DNA from: DATFRX01 sp035630615
GTDB lineage: Bacteria > Actinomycetota > Actinomycetes > Propionibacteriales > Nocardioidaceae
NCBI GenBank assembly: GCA_035630615.1
Contig: DASQKI010000075.1
Coordinates: forward strand, 1 to 64,000
DNA: 64,000 bases
Direction: 5' to 3'
This document shows, in pieces, positions 17,671 to 27,961 of the stretch. The notes under the pieces were generated by a model. That model ran no database searches, was not told the origin of the DNA, and worked only from the letters and a program-made list of their open reading frames with translations. Each line of letters opens with the position of its first letter. Within the stretch, counting starts at the first letter, position 1. The translations under genes and the position numbers were made by a program.

Positions 17671-18183
17671 ATGCTGCTGCGCGATGTCGAGACCGGCGAC
17701 CTCGACACCTACGTCCGGATGCGCTGCGATCCGGCGATGATGGCCGAGCTCGGCGGACCGCTCCCCCGCGACGGCATCGAGGCCAAGGTGGAGACCGACG
17801 TCCGCAAGACACGGGCCGACGTCTACTGGGTGTCGATGATCGTGCCCGACGAGGCCGAGCCCGAGACCGTGGCCGGCAGTGTCGTGCTGTGGTCGCACGA
17901 GGACGGCGACGACGCGGGGGCGTCCGAGATCGGCTGGATGGTGCTACCTGAATTCCAGGGTCGAGGGCTCGCCAAGCGCGCGGTTCGTGCCCTGCTCGAG
18001 CGGGCCCGCGACGACGGGCGCTGGGGCGACGTCCATGCGTTCCCCGGCGTCACCAACGTCGCCTCCAACGCACTCTGTCGCTCCGTCGGGTTCACCCTGG
18101 TCGGCCAGCGGGACGCGACGTTCGCCGGCCGGCCGCTCCGCACCAACCATTGGCGGATCGACCCGGGCACCGACCTGGTCTGA
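17671..18183 (+). CDS. GNAT N-acetyltransferase, RimJ/RimL type
   Basis: A 170-residue GNAT protein. LRDVETGDLDTYVRMRCDPAM is the usual N-terminal helix pair; IGWMVLPEFQGRGLAKRAV carries the acetyl-CoA pyrophosphate loop Q-G-R-G-L-A; NVASNALCRSVGFTLVGQRD is the motif B segment with the Asn and Phe of RimJ/L-like enzymes. It acetylates an unknown amine, protein N-terminus or small molecule. The gene sits 33 nt upstream of the HIT gene on the same strand, and each has its own -10-like box, so co-transcription is optional. Confidence 0.8.
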   Translation: MLLRDVETGDLDTYVRMRCDPAMMAELGGPLPRDGIEAKVETDVRKTRADVYWVSMIVPDEAEPETVAGSVVLWSHEDGDDAGASEIGWMVLPEFQGRGLAKRAVRALLERARDDGRWGDVHAFPGVTNVASNALCRSVGFTLVGQRDATFAGRPLRTNHWRIDPGTDLV

Positions 18184-18216
18184 GAGCGTCGGCCTCCTGC
18201 CCTACTGTGCGGTGTC

Positions 18217-18630
18217 GTGGACTGTCTCTTCTGCGCGATCGTCGCCGGTGAGCGCCCGGCCCATCGGGTCCTCGACACCGACCACGTCGTCGGGTTTCTC
18301 GACAGCCGGCCGGTCTTCAAGGGCCACGTGCTGGTCGTGCCGCGGGTCCACTACGAGACCCTCGGCGACGTGCCGACGGAGCTGTTGACGCCCATGTTCG
18401 AGTCGGTCCAGCGGGTCAGCCGTGCGGTCGTGCCCGCCTACGAAGCGCACGGCTCGTTCGTCGCGGCCAACAACGTCATCAGCCAGAGCGTGCCGCATCT
18501 GCACGTCCACGTGGTGCCGCGTCGGCGCAAGGACGGGCTGCGCGGCTTCTTCTGGCCGCGAACCAAGTACGCCGACGACGCCGAGGCTGCCGACTACGCC
18601 GAGCGGCTGCGCACCGTGCTTGCCGACTAG
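18217..18630 (+). CDS. HIT-domain nucleotide-binding protein
   Basis: A 137-residue histidine-triad protein. CLFCAIVAGERPAHRV begins the domain, FKGHVLVVPRVHYETL is the central strand pair, and SVPHLHVHVVPR contains the H-x-H-x-H triad whose middle His is the nucleophile. HIT proteins hydrolyse or transfer nucleotides from AMP-linked or dinucleotide substrates such as adenosine phosphoramidates. Start is GTG 18217, with TACTGT 8 nt upstream. Its TAG forms a CTAG overlap with the stop of the convergent marR gene. A close match to a specific HIT subfamily (HinT, Fhit) is not possible from motif alone. Confidence 0.9.
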   Translation: MDCLFCAIVAGERPAHRVLDTDHVVGFLDSRPVFKGHVLVVPRVHYETLGDVPTELLTPMFESVQRVSRAVVPAYEAHGSFVAANNVISQSVPHLHVHVVPRRRKDGLRGFFWPRTKYADDAEAADYAERLRTVLAD

Positions 18631-19124
18631 CCCGTGTCGGCCTCGACGCGGAGCACGACCTTGCGCAGCAGGTCGGCGAGCGCCCGCTTCTCCGCGTCGG
18701 TGAGCCCCGCCAGCATTCGCCCCTCGGCCTCCCCTTCAGCGCCGAGGGTCGCGTCGAGCGCCTCGTGGCCGGCCGCTGTCAGGGTGACCTGGACGCGGCG
18801 ACGGTCGGTCGCGTCGTGCGCCCGCTTGACGAGGCCGAGCTCCTCGAGCGTGCTGAGCCGGATCGACATGGCGCCCCGGGTCAGGCTCAACATGGCGGCC
18901 AATTGCGACGGGCTCGCCGTGTAAGGCCGCCCGACCTTGCGCAGCATGAGCAGAGTCTTGAGCTGCCACATGATGAGGTCGCTGGACCGCAGCGCGTGCT
19001 GTCGCCCCTGCGTGCTGTGCCGCGCCAGCAAGTGGATCCGGCCGATGATCGCCTCTTGCACCGGGTCGAGGTCGGTCAGCTCCTCTGACCACGCCGCGAT
19101 GTGCTCGTCGATGGAGTCGCGCAT
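18627..19124 (-). CDS. MarR-family transcriptional regulator
   Basis: A 165-residue winged-helix regulator. SSDLIMWQLKTLLMLRKVG and YTASPSQLAAMLSLTRGAMSIRLSTLEELGLVKR are the dimer helix and DNA-recognition helices; DRRRVQVTLTAAGHEALD is the beta-wing with the DxRxxxVxLT signature. MarR proteins usually repress divergent genes and respond to small phenolic or oxidising ligands. The divergent TPR-like gene starts 67 bp away, and the AT-rich gap carries three AGTTT repeats that could be the operator. The marR -10 candidate TAAACT lies 7 nt before its ATG. Confidence 0.9.
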   Translation of the reverse strand: MRDSIDEHIAAWSEELTDLDPVQEAIIGRIHLLARHSTQGRQHALRSSDLIMWQLKTLLMLRKVGRPYTASPSQLAAMLSLTRGAMSIRLSTLEELGLVKRAHDATDRRRVQVTLTAAGHEALDATLGAEGEAEGRMLAGLTDAEKRALADLLRKVVLRVEADTG

Positions 19125-19131
19125 GCGACGT

Positions 19132-19183
19132 AGTTTAGCGGCGAGACAGTTTTCTTGTGGATAGTTTTACGCATCACTACCTT
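19132..19183. promoter_or_regulatory. marR / TPR-gene divergent promoters and AGTTT repeats
   Basis: For the + gene, TTGTGG (19155-19160) and TACCTT (19178-19183) are 17 bp apart and ATG 19191 follows 7 nt later. For marR, TAAACT (19137-19132) lies 7 nt before the ATG at 19124. Direct repeats AGTTT occur at 19132, 19148 and 19163, 15-16 bp apart, with the two outer copies inside a longer match TAGTTTnnCG. They overlap both promoters and are candidate MarR binding sites. Confidence 0.4.
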
Positions 19184-19190
19184 GCTCGCC

Positions 19191-20057
19191 ATGATTTCAC
19201 ACAACATCCCCTCGACGGCGCAGGTGCCGACGGCAACGCTCGTTGCGGCGGCCGATGCCCTCGTCCGCGCCGGTCGGCTCCGCCAGACCCAAGACCTCCT
19301 CGACGCGACGACCGCTGATGACTACCAGGGCCGGGCCCTTCTCGCCCTCGCGTCGGCGAAGACCGCGATCGAGAGCGACTATCGCACCGGCAGCAGTCAG
19401 GCACCAAACAGAGTCGCAGCCGCCGAAGCGGCCGTTGCCGCAACCGGGACCCGCGCCGATCGATGGGATGTCGCGCTGCTCAAGGTGCGACAGTCGTATC
19501 TCGCGGCCCTTTTCCACGCCGACGGAACGCCGTGGTTCGGACCGGCCGGTCGCGATCCGCACGACATCGCCGACCTCGAGGCGAGCGCGAAGCGCCTCTA
19601 CGACGAGAGCCCGGACGACGGTCGACGCGGATGGGCAAGCATGTTCCAGGGCTGGATCGCCGACAACATCGCCGGTGAGCGCACTGTCGCGCCGCCGCGC
19701 TACGCCGAGGCCCTCGACTGCGCCGAGTCGACCGGCGACGACTACCTCGTGTTCGAGGCGCTCCGCCATCTCGGCGACCACGACCACGACGACGGCGACC
19801 ACGACCGCGCCTGCGAGCGCTGGGAGCGGTCGACCGCGTCCGCGGCCCGGGCGGGTCTGGTGTCGGGGACGCTGGCGCAGCAGCTGCTGCTGGCCGTCCT
19901 CCATCGCGACGCCGGCGACGAGGTCGGTGCCCAGGCGCTCGGCCGCGAGATCGTCCGATGGGCCGGCGCTATCGACGCCACCCGGCTGCAGGCCCAGGCG
20001 CAGGCGTTCGTCGACGGCGTCGACCCGACCGCACCACCGCCTGACGTCGATTCGTGA
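19191..20057 (+). CDS. TPR-like helical protein divergent from marR
   Basis: I do not recognise a defined family. The 288-residue product is almost all helical, rich in Ala and Asp, with TPR-like helix pairs: TLVAAADALVRAGRLRQTQDLLD, FQGWIADNIAGERTVAPPRYAEALDCAESTG, ALRHLGDHDHDDGDHDRACERWERS and RDAGDEVGAQALGREIVRWAG. A His/Asp-rich turn (DHDHDDGDHD) interrupts one repeat and could bind metal. ATG 19191 is chosen because TACCTT lies 7 nt upstream; an ATG at 19155 in the same frame would include promoter sequence. Its place next to marR suggests it is a regulated target. It ends 5 nt from the convergent winged-helix gene. Confidence 0.6.
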   Translation: MISHNIPSTAQVPTATLVAAADALVRAGRLRQTQDLLDATTADDYQGRALLALASAKTAIESDYRTGSSQAPNRVAAAEAAVAATGTRADRWDVALLKVRQSYLAALFHADGTPWFGPAGRDPHDIADLEASAKRLYDESPDDGRRGWASMFQGWIADNIAGERTVAPPRYAEALDCAESTGDDYLVFEALRHLGDHDHDDGDHDRACERWERSTASAARAGLVSGTLAQQLLLAVLHRDAGDEVGAQALGREIVRWAGAIDATRLQAQAQAFVDGVDPTAPPPDVDS

Positions 20058-20062
20058 CGCCG

Positions 20063-21202
20063 CTAGCCGCCGGATGTCAGCCGCAGCTCGCCGATCTCGA
20101 TGTCCAGCGCGGCGGCGACATCATCGGCGGGCTCGACGAACGCTTCCTCCAACGGCAGCGACTCGCCCGGAAACGGCCAGACCTCCAGGCTTCGCCGGCG
20201 GCCGTTGCCAGCCAGCCGCCACAACCCGACCAGCCGACCCTTGAAGAGCACCGCCGGCGAGAACACGCCGTTGGCGCGGTTCCAGATCCGCTCGAGATGC
20301 GACTCGTCGAGAAATCGGATGCGGCCCTTCGGGTGATAGCCGAGGACCAACGCGTCAAACTCCGGTAGCAACCGGACACCGGGGTCGCCAGACCCACCCG
20401 GAGGCGGAGCGGCCAGGTCGAAATACGTGCCGCCATCCGGTCCCGGTCGAGCCACGACCTGGTCTCCGAGCTCGGTCACCGCCGCATCGACGCGAGTGAG
20501 CCCCTCACCCGACCACCACGCGATGTCGTGTCGGGTCGACGGTCCGAACGACGCGATATGGATCCGGGCCAGCGCGACGAGGGCATCATCGGGGTCGACC
20601 TCCGGCGTCCCGAGCAGCGGCGGCCCGTGCCGCAACAACCAGGGGCTCCGATTCTCCCAGCCGCCGCGCGAGGGTCGCCGGATGAGGGCGCTGTAGCCCC
20701 GCAACAAGAATCGGCCGGAGGACTCCTGAGACAGCGCCGCCGACTCGGCCGACTCATGCTGCTCGAGCCACTCGATCACATGAGCGGTGAGGTCCGATTC
20801 GAGTCGCCACTCGTCGCCGATCCATCGCACGATCTCGGTCCGGACGTCGCCGACCGCATCCGGCCGCAGGCCGAGTACCTTGCGCCAGCCGGGTTGCGAG
20901 GTACGTCGGGTCACGGCGTCCAACAGCGGGAACTGCTCCCTTACGCAGACGTGGACCGTGCCGCGGATGTTGGACCCCTTGACGATGTCATGCGCCTCGA
21001 ACGCATCCGCGATGGCGGCGTAGCCGACGCCGGGCAGTCGGGCGGCGACGCCCAAGAACGGTGCCCGCGGCGCCTGGGACTGGATCGGCCCGATCCGGCT
21101 GACCAGATCCGCGACCGCCTTCGGCCCGCGACCGCGCACCCTCGGGAACTGCCGTCGCAAGGTCGCTCGACGCAGCTGCGCGAGCGTGTACGGCCGGGTC
21201 AA
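20063..21202 (-). CDS. Winged-helix DNA-binding protein of the YcaQ/AlkX (HTH_42) family
   Basis: A 379-residue member of the large winged-helix family that includes E. coli YcaQ, a glycosylase unhooking DNA crosslinks, and AlkX-like proteins. Signature stretches are VADLVSRIGPIQSQAPRAPF near the N-terminus, then IVKGSNIRGTVHVCVREQFP, HDIAWWSGEGLTRVDAAV and LPEFDALVLGYHPKGRI. The catalytic Q-x-Q-like pattern of YcaQ may correspond to PIQSQAP. Start is TTG 21202, overlapping the previous stop as TTGA, 6 nt after GAGGGA; the frame stays open further upstream but overlaps the neighbour. It may join recQ and the flavin-reductase-like gene in one unit. Repair role is inferred from the family. Confidence 0.7.
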   Translation of the reverse strand: MTRPYTLAQLRRATLRRQFPRVRGRGPKAVADLVSRIGPIQSQAPRAPFLGVAARLPGVGYAAIADAFEAHDIVKGSNIRGTVHVCVREQFPLLDAVTRRTSQPGWRKVLGLRPDAVGDVRTEIVRWIGDEWRLESDLTAHVIEWLEQHESAESAALSQESSGRFLLRGYSALIRRPSRGGWENRSPWLLRHGPPLLGTPEVDPDDALVALARIHIASFGPSTRHDIAWWSGEGLTRVDAAVTELGDQVVARPGPDGGTYFDLAAPPPGGSGDPGVRLLPEFDALVLGYHPKGRIRFLDESHLERIWNRANGVFSPAVLFKGRLVGLWRLAGNGRRRSLEVWPFPGESLPLEEAFVEPADDVAAALDIEIGELRLTSGG

Positions 21203-21729
21203 TCGGGTCCCTCGAGGCGCACGTAGGCACCGCGCCGATGGGCCATCGGGTCGCCGTCGTCGCCTAGCTCGACCCGCTCGACCACCGCCTCGGCGGCGAC
21301 CGCCCAGCCGACCCGCCGCGCTTTGTCGTCGGTCAGTCGGATCCCGGCCCACGCACTGGCGTCACTCAGCACCGGCCCCCACGGCGTGTCGTTCCACTCG
21401 GCCAGCCGAAACGGGCCCCCTGGCGCCGGTGCGACTCCGGCGAAGGCATCGGCCACGGCGCGATGCCGCCAGCTCAACACCTGGATCACGGCCGTCCGCG
21501 ACCTGTCGACGGCTTCCCAGAGGTCCGAGTCGGGGTCGAGAAGCGCCAGCACCTTCGATGGCTCACCGTCGGCGATCAGCATCGACGACACGGTGAGTCC
21601 GACCCGGTCGCCCTCACGGTCGAGTGAAGTCCACAAGGTCACCGGCGCCGCGAGCCGCCCGCGCAGCCGCCGGACCGGGTCGCGATCCGGCTCCGGGGTC
21701 AGGAACGGGTGATCGGAGTGAATCGTCAC
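21199..21729 (-). CDS. Flavin-reductase-domain (FMN-binding split-barrel) protein
   Basis: The 176-residue product has the FMN-binding reductase layout: RRLRGRLAAPVTLWTSLDREGDRVGLTVSSMLIADGEPSKVLALLD matches the flavin-binding strands where T-V-S-S contacts FMN. It continues with SWRHRAVADAFAGVAPAPGG and PVLSDASAWAGI. The family transfers electrons from NAD(P)H to free or bound flavin, or only binds FMN/F420. Start GTG 21729 (MTIHSDHPF) is preferred by analogy; GTG 21735 is an alternative and neither has a ribosome site. It lies 28 nt after recQ and overlaps the winged-helix gene by 4 nt. Confidence 0.6.
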   Translation of the reverse strand: MTIHSDHPFLTPEPDRDPVRRLRGRLAAPVTLWTSLDREGDRVGLTVSSMLIADGEPSKVLALLDPDSDLWEAVDRSRTAVIQVLSWRHRAVADAFAGVAPAPGGPFRLAEWNDTPWGPVLSDASAWAGIRLTDDKARRVGWAVAAEAVVERVELGDDGDPMAHRRGAYVRLEGPD

Positions 21730-21757
21730 CGCCACATCATCGCCGACGTGGAGACGG

Positions 21758-23866
21758 TCACGGGCGGCGGTGCAGCAGCAGCGGCAGCACGAGCGACGCA
21801 CCGGCCTCGCGGAGCTTGGCCGCCGCCACCGTGATCGGCCAGAGGGAGGACGTCGCGTCGACGACCAGCAGCACGGCCAGGCCGGCGACGGCGTCCGCGG
21901 TCTCGGGCGCGATCGTGATCGCGTCCCGCCACACTGCGGCCTCGGCGGATGACGAGAGCTCGGAGATGTCAGCCTCCGGCACCGCCAGATCGGCTCGAGC
22001 CAGCCGGCCGACGGTCGCGAGGTGATCGGCGACGCCGGCGACCACCGTCGAGCAACCGGCCGCCGCCAGGCCGACGACGACGTCAGGCCGGCCGGGCCAC
22101 TCCGACTTCCAGCGCGCCAGCGCCTCGACGCAGGCGGACTTGAGCTCGTCGGGCGGCTCGCCGTCGCGCACGAGTACGGTGCTCGCCAACTCTCGCCACT
22201 CGGGAGCGTCGGCGTACACGATCGTGCGGCCCGACTCGGCCATCAGCTCGGCCGGGATCTTGCCGCGTGCCCCGAATGCGCCGCCGGGCCACATCTTGCG
22301 CGGGTCGAGGACATGGGTCTCGCCGCGCAACTGGCGGACGACGGCGGCGACAGTGTCGGACTCCGGCACCGCGACCAACGGATCGGGTAGGTCACCGAGA
22401 CAGACCGAACACCGCCCGCAGTCGGCCGCGGTCGGGTCGTCGAGCGACTCCTGGAGCAGCCGCATCAGGCACTGACTGCCCCGGGTGTAGGCCCGCATGA
22501 TGTCGGCCTCGCGGCGGCGTACGCGCACGATACCGTCGTAGTGATCCGCGTCGTAGACCCACTCGGCCGCCCCGCGCACCCAGCCGCGCTCGACCCGCTC
22601 CACCACGCCCTCGACGGCGAGTTGCTTCAGCATCAGCTCGACACGAGTGCGCCGCAGCCCGGTCTCGGCCTCGAGCGCCGGCACGCTCGCCACCTCGCCG
22701 TCGGAGTAGGCGTCGAGACCGCGAAGCAGCCGGTTGACCTGCTCGGGGTCGGGGATGGTCGACGTGGCGAAGTAGTCCCACACACCGACGTCGGCGCCTG
22801 ACGGCAGGAGCGCCACCAGCGCTCGGTCGATGCCGCGCCCGGCCCGGCCGACCTGCTGGTAGTAGGACACCGGCGACGGCGGCGATCCGACGTGGACGAC
22901 GAAGCCGAGGTCGGGTTTGTCGTAGCCCATGCCGAGCGCCGAGGTGGCGATCAGCGCCTTGAGCTCGTTGGCGCGGAGCGCGTCTTCGAGCTTCTCGCGC
23001 TCGGCGCCGTCGAGCCCGCCGTAGTAGGCCGCGACCGACGCGTCGGCGCCGTGGACGGCACTGACCGCCTCGGCCAGTCGCTGCGCGTCTGCCACGGTGA
23101 GTGTGTAGACGATGCCGGAGCCCGGCAGCCGGGGCAGGTGGTCGACGACCCAGGCGTACCGATCGAGCGGTGACAGTGCGTCGACGACGGCGAGCTGCAA
23201 ACTGCGTCGGGCGAGCGGGCCACGCAGCACGAGGGTCGACTCCCCCAGCTGCCGTGCGACGTCGTCGGTCACGCGGGCGTTGGCGGTCGCCGTGGTCGCG
23301 AGGACCGGGGTGTCGGGGTTGAGCTGTCGCAAGACGTCGGACACCCTGCGATAGTCGGGCCGGAAGTCGTGCCCCCAGTCGGAGACCGCGTGTGCCTCGT
23401 CGATCACGAGAAGTCCGATCCGTCCGGCGAGTGCGTCGAGGACGCGGCGCCCGAAGCCGGGGTTGGCCAGCCGCTCCGGCGAGACGAGCAGCACGTCGAC
23501 ACGGTCGTCGAGCAGGTCGGACTCGATCGCCGACCAGGCATCGATGTTGCTGGAGTTGAGTGTGGCCGCGCGCAGTCCCGCGTGCCCGGCCGCCGCCACC
23601 TGGTCGCGCATCAACGACAGCAGCGGCGACACCACCAGCGTCGGCCCGGCGCCCTCGGCGCGCCGAATGGCCGTGGCGGCCCAGTAGACGGCGGACTTGC
23701 CCCACCCGGTGGCCTGCACGACGAGAGCCCGGGACATCGGCTCGCACAGCGCGGCGACCGCGGTGGTCTGGTCGGGGCGCAGGACGGCATCCGGACCGGC
23801 GATCGCCTGGATGACGGCATTCGCCACCTTCGTACGTTCGGGAGTCAGCTCGGGAGGGGTCGCCAC
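21758..23866 (-). CDS. recQ: RecQ-type ATP-dependent DNA helicase
   Basis: A 702-residue superfamily-2 helicase. Helicase motifs in order are motif 0 LRPDQTTAVAALC, Walker A QATGWGKSAVYW, motif Ia VVSPLLSLMRDQ, Walker B VIDEAHAVSDWGHDFRPDY (the RecQ aromatic loop), TTATAN, and motif VI YYQQVGRAGRGID. A Cys4 zinc site follows (SQCLMRLL, then CGRCSVCLGDL). The C-terminal region (from about residue 560) resembles phosphoribosyltransferase-like domains seen in actinobacterial RecQ proteins. It unwinds DNA at forks and breaks. Start GTG 23866 is chosen because TAGGGT sits 7 nt upstream and homology begins there; the frame is open to 24196. Confidence 0.9.
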   Translation of the reverse strand: MATPPELTPERTKVANAVIQAIAGPDAVLRPDQTTAVAALCEPMSRALVVQATGWGKSAVYWAATAIRRAEGAGPTLVVSPLLSLMRDQVAAAGHAGLRAATLNSSNIDAWSAIESDLLDDRVDVLLVSPERLANPGFGRRVLDALAGRIGLLVIDEAHAVSDWGHDFRPDYRRVSDVLRQLNPDTPVLATTATANARVTDDVARQLGESTLVLRGPLARRSLQLAVVDALSPLDRYAWVVDHLPRLPGSGIVYTLTVADAQRLAEAVSAVHGADASVAAYYGGLDGAEREKLEDALRANELKALIATSALGMGYDKPDLGFVVHVGSPPSPVSYYQQVGRAGRGIDRALVALLPSGADVGVWDYFATSTIPDPEQVNRLLRGLDAYSDGEVASVPALEAETGLRRTRVELMLKQLAVEGVVERVERGWVRGAAEWVYDADHYDGIVRVRRREADIMRAYTRGSQCLMRLLQESLDDPTAADCGRCSVCLGDLPDPLVAVPESDTVAAVVRQLRGETHVLDPRKMWPGGAFGARGKIPAELMAESGRTIVYADAPEWRELASTVLVRDGEPPDELKSACVEALARWKSEWPGRPDVVVGLAAAGCSTVVAGVADHLATVGRLARADLAVPEADISELSSSAEAAVWRDAITIAPETADAVAGLAVLLVVDATSSLWPITVAAAKLREAGASLVLPLLLHRRP

Positions 23867-23873
23867 GTCAATG

Positions 23874-23879
23874 ACCCTA
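23874..23879 (-). promoter_or_regulatory. Leaderless -10 box TAGGGT for recQ
   Basis: On the minus strand TAGGGT ends 7 nt before GTG 23866 with no ribosome site, supporting both a leaderless transcript and this start codon. Confidence 0.45.
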
Positions 23880-23932
23880 GGCGACGTCACCGACGGCCAT
23901 CGCGCCTCGTCCACAGGCGACTGGGGAGGATC

Positions 23933-24003
23933 GCGCCAATCGGGAGTTGGCGCCGGGGTCCCCCACGCCAATAGGTTTGTCGCAGGGGTCCCCCGCGCCA
24001 ACA
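23933..24003. repeat. Inverted GCGCCAA repeat and two GGGGTCCCCC direct repeats upstream of recQ
   Basis: GCGCCAA (23933-23939) faces TTGGCGC (23947-23953). Directly after, GGGGTCCCCCACGCCAATA starts at 23955 and recurs as GGGGTCCCCCGCGCCAACA at 23985, a 30-bp period with two mismatches. GGGGTCCCC is itself a palindrome. The cluster occupies the recQ upstream region and has no coding reading. Confidence 0.7.
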
Positions 24004-24049
24004 CCGCCCGGCCCCTCAACCCACCGCGCTCCGAGCAGTCCGATGTCGA

Positions 24050-24163
24050 GGCCAGGCTCCCCTGTACGACGGCGCCGATGGTGACCGACACGGCCAGCAC
24101 CAGCACTGCCCCGGCGGAGACGTCCAGCAGGCCCGTCGGCGCCTCGCGGTCAGCCGACGGCAC
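24050..24163 (-). pseudogene. N-terminal remnant of a second TauE-like gene
   Basis: From GTG 24163, overlapping the tauE stop, the minus strand reads about 38 residues with strong coding bias (GC-rich third positions): APTGLLDVSAGAVLVLAVSV then TIGAVVQGSLA. This matches the start of TauE/SafE proteins, where a first hydrophobic helix leads into G-A-x-V-Q-G, as in the neighbouring intact gene (VGAGVQGAVG). The similarity then stops and only repeats and non-coding sequence remain before recQ. I infer a tandem tauE paralogue that lost all but its first helix. Chance hydrophobicity is the alternative. Confidence 0.45.
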
Positions 24164-24884
24164 TGCGCACGAGCAAGGCGACGGCGGAGGCCGCACTGAC
24201 TGTGAGCACGGCCGCCCGGGTGTAGCCGGCGTCGACCCGCGACCGCAGCGGCCCGGCGACCGCGAAGCCGACTATCAGCGCCGGCGCCAGGGCGAGGGCG
24301 ACCTCGAGCTCGCGCACGGTGAGGGCGCCGCCGATCGCGAGACCGGCGAGACTGAGCACGACACCGACGAGGAAGAAGACCGCCAGCGTCGAGCGAACCT
24401 GGCGGCCGGGCCGGTGTTGATACAGCAAGGCCACCGGTGGGCCCGCGATCGACGTCGCCGTACCGGTGGTTCCCGCCACGAATCCCGCGGTCACGAGGCT
24501 CCCGCGAGTGATCGGGACATCGATCGTGCGCACGCTCAGGACCACGGCTACCAAGACCATGACGCCGACGGCCAGGCCGAGCGTTCGATCGGCGACCCAG
24601 GTCACGACGGCCACGCCGAGGATCGTGCCGACCGCTCGAGCCGGTAGCGCCCAGCTGAGCCCGCTCCAATCGATGTCGCTCCGCTCCCGCGCCAGCGTCG
24701 CGGAGGTGAGCCCGACCGCCAGCCACAGGGGCACGCCGGGCATCAGCGACGGCGCGACCAGGGCCGTCACCGGCGCAGCAATCAGCCCGAGACCGAGTCC
24801 CACCGCGCCCTGCACTCCCGCACCGACCGCGACCGCGACGGCGATCGCGGCCAACGACCAGTCGGCGACTCCGAACAGTTCCAC
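24150..24884 (-). CDS. TauE/SafE-family membrane exporter
   Basis: A 244-residue integral membrane protein with about eight helices. The two inverted repeats of the TauE/SafE fold each begin with a signature: VGAGVQGAVGLGLGLIAAPV near residue 20 and VAGTTGTATSIAGPPVALLYQH near residue 140, the latter matching the family G-x-x-x-x-x-x-x-G-P-P. The family moves sulfite, sulfonates or other small organic anions across the membrane. Start is GTG 24884. It begins 12 nt after the acnA stop on the same strand, so probably shares the acnA transcript. No sulfonate catabolism genes are present, so the substrate is open. Confidence 0.85.
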   Translation of the reverse strand: MELFGVADWSLAAIAVAVAVGAGVQGAVGLGLGLIAAPVTALVAPSLMPGVPLWLAVGLTSATLARERSDIDWSGLSWALPARAVGTILGVAVVTWVADRTLGLAVGVMVLVAVVLSVRTIDVPITRGSLVTAGFVAGTTGTATSIAGPPVALLYQHRPGRQVRSTLAVFFLVGVVLSLAGLAIGGALTVRELEVALALAPALIVGFAVAGPLRSRVDAGYTRAAVLTVSAASAVALLVRSAVG

Positions 24885-24896
24885 GCGGCGTTTGTG

Positions 24897-27704
<2,808 letters not shown>

Positions 27705-27713
27705 GACTCTCCT

Positions 27714-27737
27714 TCAAGATCTCTTGATATCAAGATA
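27714..27737. promoter_or_regulatory. Palindromic operator TCTTGATATCAAGA with third half-site at acnA
   Basis: TCTTGA-TA-TCAAGA (27722-27735) is a perfect 14-bp palindrome, and a further TCAAGA lies at 27714-27719, 10-18 bp before the acnA start. Three half-sites of 6 bp therefore repeat with 2-bp gaps. On the acnA strand TATCTT (27737-27732) could be the -10 box, so a bound protein would block transcription start. The half-site form is typical of dimeric winged-helix repressors; the regulator is not identified. Confidence 0.55.
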
Positions 27738-27893
27738 CACGGCCCGGATACGCGACTGGTAACGCACCCTCTCAGTCCGCGAGAACCGCGGGCGTCTGGC
27801 GGCCAGCCGGCTGAGTCGGCGGCGCCAGTCGGGTCGACGTGATCCCTGCGCCGTCGATGTCGGGTGCGTCTGCGTGTCAGCATGGGTATCAAG

Positions 27894-27922
27894 CGTTGTC
27901 GGTGGTATGCGATAGAACAACG
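27894..27922. promoter_or_regulatory. Inverted repeat CGTTGT-N17-ACAACG before the ABC exporter
   Basis: CGTTGT (27894-27899) and ACAACG (27917-27922) are complementary and flank a short AT-richer stretch (TATGCGATAGA) about 40 bp before the ABC ATPase start. This fits a TetR-type operator spanning a promoter, but no tetR gene is in the window. Confidence 0.3.
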
Positions 27923-27961
27923 GAATCGAAGCCCGATCTCACAGCGACGGGAGCACACGCG

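Noticed and set aside
23867..24049. LexA/SOS box for recQ
   Set aside because: No GAAC-N4-GTTC-type site was found in this region.
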